A stretch of 11,898 bases of DNA from CAYNNP01 sp964398215 (lineage in GTDB: Bacteria > Planctomycetota > Planctomycetia > Pirellulales > Pirellulaceae). Location of the stretch: the NCBI GenBank assembly GCA_964398215.1, contig CAYNNP010000210.1, positions 1 to 11,898 of the forward strand, written 5' to 3'. A program made the translations under genes and the position numbers. The notes beneath the pieces are model-generated. The model made no database searches, had not been told where the DNA came from, and saw only the letters and a program-made list of their open reading frames with translations. Below are positions 1-5,273 of the stretch, piece after piece. Position 1 is the stretch's first letter. Every line of letters begins with the position of its first letter.

Positions 1-1
1 A

Positions 2-27
2 CCTGTGGTGCGCTGCGCGACCACAGG
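2..27. repeat. GC-rich inverted repeat at left edge
   Basis: An exact 8-bp inverted repeat (CCTGTGGT at 2-9, ACCACAGG at 20-27) encloses the 10-nt GC-rich loop GCGCTGCGCG. It could be the terminator of a gene to the left, but no T-run follows. It could also be half of a larger structured repeat cut by the window edge. Function is not known. Confidence 0.5.
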
Positions 28-38
28 CTGTGTTGTTA

Positions 39-53
39 AACAGCTTCGCTGTT
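39..53. repeat. Short hairpin AACAGC-TTC-GCTGTT
   Basis: An exact 6-bp stem with a TTC loop sits 11 bp after the first inverted repeat. The two hairpins plus the GC-rich stretch to about 110 form a structured, gene-free segment. The heptamer GTTAAAC at 35-41 fits the GTTRRRY core of integron attC sites, but the partner site would lie outside the window, so no function is claimed. Confidence 0.4.
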
Positions 54-110
54 GGCGCCCTGCGGCTCAATTTTGTTAAGGTCGCATGAACGCTGACCGC
101 TACTAGCGCC

Positions 111-170
111 GGTTCCTACACGAAAAGCACGAAAAGACACGGAAATCCAGTCCTCGGTGTGATCGGTTGG
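111..170 (+). repeat. Dispersed direct repeat, copy 1 (divergent)
   Basis: Most divergent of four direct copies of one dispersed repeat. It keeps the purine-rich core CACGAAAAGCACGAAAAGAC and the terminal block GGTGTGATCGGTT. It ends about 50 bp before the sialidase start and may lie in that gene's leader. It has the same orientation as copies 2 to 4, so the sialidase gene is bracketed by direct repeats. Confidence 0.65.
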
Positions 171-219
171 CTAGCATGTCGCTTGTTGTGTCCGTGGTGT
201 TAAAACAGGAGATGAGCAA

Positions 220-1959
220 ATGACTAATTCATACTTCAGAAAGACGGTTGAGTTAGCGATTCTCGTTTTACCCATCGTCGTCGTCTTTGGCGTGGCAGTC
301 GGTCGTGCTGAGGACTCCGCGCCGCATGGACTCGCATCGCCGACAAGTTTCGAGGAAGCGAAACCGGGACCATTTAATCTTTTGAAAACGCCAATCGGAA
401 CGTGGACTCCTGTTGCCGGCAAATCGGTCGTTGATGACAAGCACGCCAGTACCGGAGATCAGTGCCTTCAACTGACTGGCGGCGAAGGGGCGAGTGTTAC
501 TCTGAAGTTGGCGCGGGAAGTGGACGCAACGCGCGTGTTGACCTTCCAAGCCGAGCGCTGGACGCGGCGCGATCCGTTTTCATTCCGAATCGACAAACAG
601 ACTGATGATGGTTGGCAGGAGATCTACAACGGTGACGAGAAAGTACGAGTCGGTCGAGGCTTTCTGTCGCGGGCCGTTGTGCCGCTTGGCGATGACATAC
701 AGCAGTTGCGTTTTTCGGTGACGAGTCCCCCGAACACAGGAGTCCTGATTGATGATGTGCGGATCTCGCTCGCATCAGAAATTGAACTGCCTCTTGAAGG
801 CCATGTCGTGTTCCGGCAGCGTGATATTCCCGAAGGCTTTCCTCGTGAAGGTCATGCGAAAAATGTGACGAAGTTTGGTTATCGCATTCCATCGTTGCTC
901 GTCACAAAGCAGGGCAGCATTCTAGCGTTCAGTGAACGGCGACTTGGCCTACACGATCATGCTCAGAACGACATCGTGCTGAAGCGAAGTACCGATGACG
1001 GCGAAACGTGGAGTGACGAGATCGTTGCGCACGAAGACGGGATGAACTCGATCAATGATCCACTGACGGTACAGCTTGAAAACGGTCGCATCCTGCTGAT
1101 GTTCGCCCGGTTTCCGTACGGTCGGCATTCACGTGATGCTGGCTGGATAAAAATGGCCGACCTTGGTTACGACGACCCGGTGACTAACGTCCTGACGTTC
1201 GTTTGCCACAGCGACGACGACGGACGAACTTGGTCCAAACCGGTTGACATCAGCCGACAGGTGAAACATCCGAAGCTGCTGAATGCCAATACGCCCGGCG
1301 CGATGATTCAACTGACAAAGGGCCCGCACAAAGGCCGAGTCGTGACAGGATTGTGGGGAGCATTGCCCATCGTGAAGGACGACAAACGCTCGCGCGGATG
1401 GCAGATCGTTGCGGCGTACAGCGATGACAATGGCCAGTCGTGGGAACGCACCGAACCGCTTGTCGATGCAAGTGGCCAGGGCTTTCCCAACGAATGTCAG
1501 GTCGCCGAGGCATCCAACGGCGACATCATTCTGATTAGTCGCAATCAGGGCGGTGAACGCTTTCGCAAGAAGGCGATCAGCCACGATGGGGGCGAGACAT
1601 GGAGCGAGATCGAGATTGACCAGACGCTGCCATCTGTCGCGTGCATGGGTTCTTTGATCAAAGGACCGACTAAGGAAGACGGCACATGGGATTTGTGGGC
1701 TTCGTTTCCATCAAACGCAGGGCGCAAAGACGGCCAGATCGCCGTCTCGAAAAACAACGGCCAGTCATGGCATATTGTGAAGGTCATTCCCGGTCCGTTT
1801 GCCTACTCCGCACTACAGGTGTCAGCAGATCAGAAGAGCCTGCTGTGCCTTTATGAGAGTGACGGTTATCGAACGGAGACGCTGTTGACGATTCCGTTGG
1901 AGCAAATTTCGCAGCCGCGCGCAACCATGCCGGACAAGAAGAAAGAGTCGAGAGAATAA
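220..1959 (+). CDS. Secreted sialidase (exo-alpha-sialidase, BNR/Asp-box repeats)
   Basis: This 579-aa protein is probably a secreted glycoside hydrolase that cleaves terminal sialic-acid-like sugars. The start is ATG 220, with AGGAG at 207-211, 8 nt upstream. Residues 1-30 form a signal peptide with a long hydrophobic core (about 11-28). Residues about 45-190 look like a beta-rich, carbohydrate-binding-type domain, which is tentative. The catalytic six-blade propeller follows: the YRIP motif with arginine-triad Arg222, and five Asp-boxes (S-x-D-x-G-x-T/S-W) at about 257, 331, 401, 454 and 510, the last with Asn in place of Asp. Glu425 in 'NECQ' is the likely catalytic Glu and Tyr529 a candidate nucleophile. 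Family knowledge places such enzymes in breakdown of glycoproteins and sulfated polymers. Asp-boxes also occur in other propeller proteins, so substrate is inferred. The gene is flanked by direct repeat copies 1 and 2. Confidence 0.9.
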   Translation: MTNSYFRKTVELAILVLPIVVVFGVAVGRAEDSAPHGLASPTSFEEAKPGPFNLLKTPIGTWTPVAGKSVVDDKHASTGDQCLQLTGGEGASVTLKLAREVDATRVLTFQAERWTRRDPFSFRIDKQTDDGWQEIYNGDEKVRVGRGFLSRAVVPLGDDIQQLRFSVTSPPNTGVLIDDVRISLASEIELPLEGHVVFRQRDIPEGFPREGHAKNVTKFGYRIPSLLVTKQGSILAFSERRLGLHDHAQNDIVLKRSTDDGETWSDEIVAHEDGMNSINDPLTVQLENGRILLMFARFPYGRHSRDAGWIKMADLGYDDPVTNVLTFVCHSDDDGRTWSKPVDISRQVKHPKLLNANTPGAMIQLTKGPHKGRVVTGLWGALPIVKDDKRSRGWQIVAAYSDDNGQSWERTEPLVDASGQGFPNECQVAEASNGDIILISRNQGGERFRKKAISHDGGETWSEIEIDQTLPSVACMGSLIKGPTKEDGTWDLWASFPSNAGRKDGQIAVSKNNGQSWHIVKVIPGPFAYSALQVSADQKSLLCLYESDGYRTETLLTIPLEQISQPRATMPDKKKESRE

Positions 1960-1978
1960 CCGCATAAAGACTTAGCGG
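1960..1978 (+). terminator. Weak hairpin just after the sialidase stop
   Basis: CCGC-A-TAA pairs with TTA-GCGG around an AGAC loop, giving a 7-bp stem with one bulged A directly after the stop codon. It is followed only by CCTTGTTGTCC, a poor T-tract. A second small palindrome, ACCAACCGTTGGT, lies at 1991-2003. It may help end sialidase transcription, but is not a clear intrinsic terminator. Confidence 0.3.
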
Positions 1979-2003
1979 CCTTGTTGTCCAACCAACCGTT
2001 GGT

Positions 2004-2120
2004 GGAGGATCGGCGAATCTGCATTGGTGCAAAAACGGGGATGCCTGAGGTTGGCCACGAAAAGCAAAAAAAGACACGAAAAAATTCTGTCGTCATCGTC
2101 GGTGTGATCGGTTTGTCATT
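2004..2120 (+). repeat. Dispersed direct repeat, copy 2
   Basis: Full-length copy. The first 84 nt (2004-2087) match 3609-3692 with three substitutions by hand alignment. The unit starts GGAGGATCGGCGAATC, passes through GCCTGAGGTTGGCCACGAAA and an A-rich core, and ends with GGTGTGATCGGTTTGTCAT. It lies between the end of the sialidase gene and the 3' end of the convergent nucleotidyltransferase gene. Confidence 0.85.
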
Positions 2121-2167
2121 ATGAATCGCGCACAGAGTGTGCATCAATACTAGTTCACCGATAACGA

Positions 2168-2716
2168 TTAGTCGTCGAGCACGGACCGAAGCAGATCGCC
2201 AACGCGAATTTGCTCAGCCCAGTATTCCATGTAATCTCGATCCAGTTCTTCACCCGATACGAGGTGAATACCGCGAGCATCGGTGAGCTGACGATTCGTG
2301 GGGCTCATCTTATGCCAGCGTAACTTGTGCAACAGCACATCTTCGGGTGTCGCGATCCACGCTGATTGATCGAACAAGTTGATTCGCTTTCGACGTCGAA
2401 ATCGTTCAAATTCGTATTCGTCGCCAGCAACGCGAAAGAAGTCCACTTTCAACGCGGAACGATTGTCTAGTGCATTGAATTGGTGCGGCGGATTCAATCC
2501 GGACTGAACACTTATCTCCTGAATGAAAAAGTCATCTTCGAACGCAGCGACGATGTCGGAAACTTGTTCGGCCCCGTATTCGATCACGAAGTCAATATCG
2601 TGGGTCGACCGAGGCACGCCCCAGTAGTTGCCTGCCATCGAGCCCACGAGCATGTAGTCAATTCCAGAACCTTCCAATCGGCGAAGACAGTCGACCAGCA
2701 GTTCTTGCTCAGTCAC
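2168..2716 (-). CDS. Nucleotidyltransferase-fold protein (MNT/AbiEii-like)
   Basis: This 182-aa protein carries the pol-beta-type nucleotidyltransferase signature. Gly25-Ser26 ('VGSMAGNYWGV') is followed by the metal-binding pair Asp40-x-Asp42 ('HDIDFVIE') and a third carboxylate, Asp92 ('LKVDFF'). Residues about 120-150 ('ATPEDVLLHKL...TDARGI') match the C-terminal helical part common in AbiEii/DUF6036-like proteins. Such enzymes transfer NMP to a protein or tRNA acceptor; several are toxins or antitoxins of toxin-antitoxin pairs or phage-defence systems. The start is GTG, and its first base overlaps the stop of the upstream 79-aa gene (GTGA type), so translation is probably coupled. The target and direction of any toxicity cannot be read from sequence. 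A copy of the dispersed repeat lies about 50 bp beyond the stop. Confidence 0.8.
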   Translation of the reverse strand: MTEQELLVDCLRRLEGSGIDYMLVGSMAGNYWGVPRSTHDIDFVIEYGAEQVSDIVAAFEDDFFIQEISVQSGLNPPHQFNALDNRSALKVDFFRVAGDEYEFERFRRRKRINLFDQSAWIATPEDVLLHKLRWHKMSPTNRQLTDARGIHLVSGEELDRDYMEYWAEQIRVGDLLRSVLDD

Positions 2717-2952
2717 GACATGCTCTTGGCGGCGGATTCAATCTGATACCCACATCGAATTCGTTGACGCAACTTTTCTTCAACGAACTCTTCCCCAGCG
2801 TCAGGGAACTGACTTCGGATCGCTTCCCGAGCGATCCCACGCGATGCTTCGTACAAACCGAGCCCTATGCGCAAACGCTGCTCGCCTGTCATTCGACGAT
2901 AAGCTTCTACCTGAAGCTGATCGATATCTTGGATATTGGAGGCGTTTGCCAT
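2713..2952 (-). CDS. Small hypothetical protein coupled to the nucleotidyltransferase
   Basis: 79 aa, starting at ATG 2952 ('MANASNIQDIDQLQ'). A TTG at 3015 would add 21 residues, but the ATG is the better start; its ribosome binding site is weak. The protein is charged and probably all-helical: residues 10-30 ('DQLQVEAYRRMTGEQRLRIG') and 35-70 ('GIAREAIRSQFPDAGEEFVEEKLRQRI') read as amphipathic helices. I see no signal peptide, helix-turn-helix or catalytic motif. The pattern 'MTGEQRL...IR..P.A' resembles small hypothetical proteins I associate with planctomycetes, without known function. Its stop overlaps the GTG of the nucleotidyltransferase, so the two are almost certainly one operon. It could be the partner (antitoxin, acceptor substrate or regulator) of that enzyme. 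Confidence 0.7.
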   Translation of the reverse strand: MANASNIQDIDQLQVEAYRRMTGEQRLRIGLGLYEASRGIAREAIRSQFPDAGEEFVEEKLRQRIRCGYQIESAAKSMS

Positions 2953-3055
2953 TATCGTCCGTTTTGAGGTTAGCTTGACTCGAACGTCGTCGTGCTCGCT
3001 TACTGAAAAGTCCAATTCTACCCAACAAGTCGACTCCGCAAAACGGCGAGCCCGA

Positions 3056-3126
3056 GCCTGAGGTTGGCCACGAAAAGCACAAAAAGACAGGAAAACTCAG
3101 GTTCTCAGTGTGATTGGTTTGTCATC
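3056..3126 (+). repeat. Dispersed direct repeat, copy 3
   Basis: Shorter copy with the core GCCTGAGGTTGGCCACGAAA, then AGCACAAAAAGACAGG and the end block GTGTGATTGGTTTGTCAT. It lacks the GGAGGATCGG leader of copies 2 and 4, although AAACGGCGAGCCCGA at 3041-3055 may be a degenerate version. The final 22 bp overlap the 3' end of the GxxExxY gene, so its last codons and stop are repeat sequence. Confidence 0.85.
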
Positions 3127-3494
3127 AAGTATTTTTTGACGTGAAGTTTGGCGGAGCCAAAGTTGATCAGCAGCCCCGTTTCGATTCGTGATGACTTAAG
3201 GTAGCCAAGCAGTTGAGCAACGTGTTCATCCAAGACGGCTTTGCAAGCTTTCAGCTCGATGATAAGTCGTCCTTCAACAAGCAAGTCCGCGAAATACTCA
3301 CCGAGTATAGTCCCGTCTTCATCGTAAACCTTCAGTGGGTGCTGCTGTTCCACATGAAGCCCCGTCTTTCCAAGCCGATGAGCTAGCGCATTTTCATAGA
3401 CTTTTTCAAGGTGACCGTTGCGATGGTACTTATGAATCCCAAAGCTCGTTTCTCGAACAACATCACATAGCTGATTGATATTTCGCCACTGCAT
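3105..3494 (-). CDS. GxxExxY protein (PD-(D/E)XK nuclease superfamily)
   Basis: This 129-aa protein has the diagnostic GxxExxY motif at 27-33 ('GHLEKVY'). A nuclease-like core follows: Asp70 ('YFADLLVEG'), the Glu80-Leu-Lys82 pair ('IIELKA') and Gln94 ('AQLLGYL'), then 'GLLINFG' at 107-113. The family is assigned to the PD-(D/E)XK superfamily; its biological role is not established. ATG 3494 is chosen because AGAGGG lies 8 nt upstream and homologous sequence begins there; an in-frame extension to 3566 would translate repeat DNA. The upstream leader (3495-3525) is an inverted relative of the dispersed repeat, and the last six residues ('MTNQSH') plus stop lie in copy 3. The gene is therefore tightly bracketed by repeats, suggesting it belongs to a mobile or repeat-associated unit. 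Confidence 0.85.
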   Translation of the reverse strand: MQWRNINQLCDVVRETSFGIHKYHRNGHLEKVYENALAHRLGKTGLHVEQQHPLKVYDEDGTILGEYFADLLVEGRLIIELKACKAVLDEHVAQLLGYLKSSRIETGLLINFGSAKLHVKKYLMTNQSH

Positions 3495-3526
3495 TTTTGT
3501 GCCCTCTTGTGTTTTTTGTGGCAACT
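3495..3526 (-). repeat. Inverted partial copy of the dispersed repeat (GxxExxY leader)
   Basis: Read on the minus strand, the 31 nt before the start codon are TTGCCACAAAAAACAC followed by AAGAGGGCACAAAAA. This aligns with the core of copy 3 (TTGGCCACGAAAAGCAC, then AAAAAGACAGGAAAA) with about eight differences. The AGAGGG inside it is the probable ribosome binding site. Similarity is clear in spacing of the CAC triplets, but it is short and A-rich, so common origin is probable rather than certain. Confidence 0.5.
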
Positions 3527-3608
3527 GACTTTCGAACAACCATTGAACCAAGAAGCAGCAGCGCATGCCATTCAGATGCCTTGTTCAAGTGGTGCGCCAG
3601 GCGGAAGC

Positions 3609-3712
3609 GGAGGATCGGCGAATCTGCATTGGTGCAAAAACGGGGAAGCCTGAGGTTGGCCACGAAAAGCACAAAAAGACGCGAAAAAATTCAGGTTTGC
3701 AGTATGATCCAT
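3609..3712 (+). repeat. Dispersed direct repeat, copy 4
   Basis: Near-identical to copy 2 over its first 84 nt: differences are T/A at the position before GCCTGAGG, A/C in the first A-run and A/G in GACACG. The end block is degenerate (AGTATGATCCAT in place of GTGTGATCGGTT). It ends about 10 bp from the stop of the convergent SWIM gene. The segment 3527-3608 between the inverted copy and this repeat shows no feature I recognise. Confidence 0.85.
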
Positions 3713-3721
3713 CCAGCTCGT

Positions 3722-4570
3722 TTATTTTTTCTTACTGCGTGTCTTGGCTGTCGTTTTCTTTTTGGTTGCTTTGCGCTGGACCGCCTTCTTCTTTGTTGCC
3801 TTTTTCTTCTTTGGTGAAGGTGCGACCTTCTTTTTGCTTGCGGGTTCTTTTTTGGTCGTTTTCTTGGCTGTCTTCTTCTTTACCGCTTTCTTCTTTGTGG
3901 TTTTGCGTGTGATTTCGGGAGGCTTTTCGGTGGTATTTGCCTCGTCGATTAGGTCGATACCGAAGATGTCTTCCAGTTCGCTGGCGGTACCGAGCTGTGC
4001 GGCGCCGGGAAGAATGATGCTTGCGTCTGTAGCTTCCACCAATGCGCTGCCAATCAGGTCGTTGGGATCAACGCCGCGTAGCTTGAACAGCAGTTCTGGC
4101 GAGTCATCGAGTCGACTGCCAACTCCGTACAGGACGGCTGCCAAATGTTTGCACAGATCCGCCCAGTCGGGGCAGTCGCAGCGGAGATTGATTTCGCTGC
4201 TGCGCGGAAACAGGTCGTTGTCCGGATCGGTCAGCTTTTCGAGTACAGGTTCAGGCAACTTGCCACGCAGCAGATCGATCGTGCTGGTGACCGACGAGGC
4301 ACACTGATCGCATAGTTGCTGCCACGCGTTCGGTGACATTTTGTCGATCTTGATCGTGATGCGGTACAGATCGCTTCCCGCGACCATCGCTGTGATCTTT
4401 CCTGTGGAAATTTCCAGATGCACGATCGAACCGTTGCGAGCATACGTACGGCCGCGCGGCAGGCGGTTGGAAAAGTCACTGAAGTCTTCCAGCAAACAAG
4501 GTTCCACTGTAGGCCCCCACCCTGCAGGGTGAATCACTTTTTCAATCCGAGTCGTTCGTAGATTGGGCAT
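3722..4570 (-). CDS. SWIM zinc-finger protein with lysine-rich histone-like tail
   Basis: 282 aa from ATG 4570. Residues 26-75 match the conserved N-terminal block of bacterial SWIM proteins ('SNRLPRGRTYARNG', then 'LEISTGKITAMVAGS'). The zinc-binding SWIM motif C-x-C-x6-C-x-H is at Cys131, Cys133, Cys140 and His142. From about 222 the protein is a tail of KK, KKK and TKK runs with Ala, Thr and Pro, like histone H1-type C-termini, so it probably binds DNA. SWIM domains are inferred DNA or protein interaction modules; no catalytic site is visible. Family members usually begin with a 'WWG..W' segment; here only 'GWG' (17-19) remains and the second Trp is absent, so the N-terminus may be altered. 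The chosen ATG lies inside an inverted repeat with no clear ribosome binding site; TTG 4585 or GTG 4537 are alternatives. Confidence 0.8.
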   Translation of the reverse strand: MPNLRTTRIEKVIHPAGWGPTVEPCLLEDFSDFSNRLPRGRTYARNGSIVHLEISTGKITAMVAGSDLYRITIKIDKMSPNAWQQLCDQCASSVTSTIDLLRGKLPEPVLEKLTDPDNDLFPRSSEINLRCDCPDWADLCKHLAAVLYGVGSRLDDSPELLFKLRGVDPNDLIGSALVEATDASIILPGAAQLGTASELEDIFGIDLIDEANTTEKPPEITRKTTKKKAVKKKTAKKTTKKEPASKKKVAPSPKKKKATKKKAVQRKATKKKTTAKTRSKKK

Positions 4571-4625
4571 TCTTGCCCGATTCAAAACGTATTTAAATTC
4601 AGTCGGGCAGGAATGCCCAACCTAC
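4558..4625. repeat. REP/BIME-like inverted repeat
   Basis: Two 23-bp arms, 4558-4580 and 4603-4625, are inverted copies with two mismatches, separated by a 22-bp AT-rich spacer. Each arm is itself a small hairpin (GGGCA-TTCT-TGCCC on the left, GGGCA-GGAA-TGCCC on the right), so the element can fold as two small hairpins or one long stem. The core GGTTGGGCATTCCTGCCCGA recalls a dispersed element I associate with planctomycete genomes. It lies between the SMI1/KNR4 gene and the SWIM gene, both on the minus strand, and overlaps the SWIM start codon. It could act as terminator for the former. Confidence 0.8.
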
Positions 4626-4683
4626 TTTGGAAAAGTGTCGCTGAAAGTTATGTCTGGGCAGGGCGATGGAGGCATCGTGCGAA

Positions 4684-5247
4684 CTACTCAGCACTTACCG
4701 AACAATCGAAAGTACTTTGTCCGTTGCGTTCGAATTGAGCGTCGCTAAGACGTTGGTAGTAGGCTGAGAGAAAAGCCGGAAAGCTAGGGGCCAGCCAGTC
4801 TCCCGGAGTGTCGCGGCAATCGTACAAGAACACCTGCCCGACTGTCCCTTTTTCCGATGGGTCGAAGTCGAGAATGAGCAACCGATTCATTGTCCCGTCC
4901 CACGCGAAAGGGTACCAAAGATCACGCCACCCCTGACCAGGCTGAATCCGTTTGTCGCTGGATGGCGAGTCCTGGTGCCCGAACTCTTCATGATTTTCTT
5001 GCCAGTGCTTCAGAGAATCGGCAATTGGCAGCAGTCGGAACTCGCCGAACAATGGTGTCTTGAACGCCCCGTAGTCCTGACCATCAAAGTCAGAGATTAA
5101 GAGTGAGCTAAGCGATTCAGGGAATCGTCCTAGCTCTTCTCTTGCCTTCAGCCCGAGTTCGCTGCAGGGCCTCAAGCCGAAATCGGCATGATCAATGCCG
5201 CCTTCGCGTTCAAGGTCTGCCACAAAGCTCTTAAGAGTGTCACTCAC
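4684..5247 (-). CDS. SMI1/KNR4 family (SUKH) protein
   Basis: 187 aa with the features of the SMI1/KNR4 fold: 'FPESLSSLL' (42-50) followed by an Asp-Gly turn (55-56); 'FRLLPI' (70-75); the Trp-rich stretch 'WRDLWYPFAWDG' (107-118); 'LILDFDP' (124-130); 'GQVFLYD' (137-143); and the terminal 'SFPAFL' helix (155-160). Family knowledge: in bacteria many SUKH proteins are cytoplasmic immunity proteins against polymorphic toxins, others have housekeeping or unknown roles. The start is GTG 5247 with GGAGG seven nt upstream, the best ribosome binding site in this block. It begins 26 bp after the stop of the large dehydrogenase/cytochrome gene on the same strand, so co-transcription is likely. No toxin gene is visible nearby, so an immunity role is not supported by context. 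Confidence 0.85.
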   Translation of the reverse strand: MSDTLKSFVADLEREGGIDHADFGLRPCSELGLKAREELGRFPESLSSLLISDFDGQDYGAFKTPLFGEFRLLPIADSLKHWQENHEEFGHQDSPSSDKRIQPGQGWRDLWYPFAWDGTMNRLLILDFDPSEKGTVGQVFLYDCRDTPGDWLAPSFPAFLSAYYQRLSDAQFERNGQSTFDCSVSAE

Positions 5248-5273
5248 TTCAAAGCCTCCACCAAGTTCGGGCT

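Noticed and set aside
1986..2060. Repeat copies 2 and 3 as integron attC sites (GTCCAAC at 1986-1992 and ACCCAAC at 3020-3026 fit RYYYAAC).
   Set aside because: The facing core would be GTTGGCC, which does not fit GTTRRRY; copy 4 lacks the first box; and the repeats do not form a long imperfect palindrome.
2953..3015. TTG 3015 as start of the 79-aa protein.
   Set aside because: The added 21 residues have no visible conservation and no ribosome binding site; ATG 2952 is preferred.
3495..3566. N-terminal extension of the GxxExxY protein to 3566.
   Set aside because: The extra 24 codons translate repeat-like leader DNA, and a ribosome binding site sits just before ATG 3494.
111..3712. The four repeats as a CRISPR array.
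   Set aside because: Copies are 60-117 bp, divergent and 0.5-1.9 kb apart with genes between them.
3565..3912. Plus-strand frames with 'KHKKTRKNS' and Phe/Leu-rich stretches.
   Set aside because: They translate the A-rich repeat and the antisense of the lysine tail; typical low-complexity artefacts.
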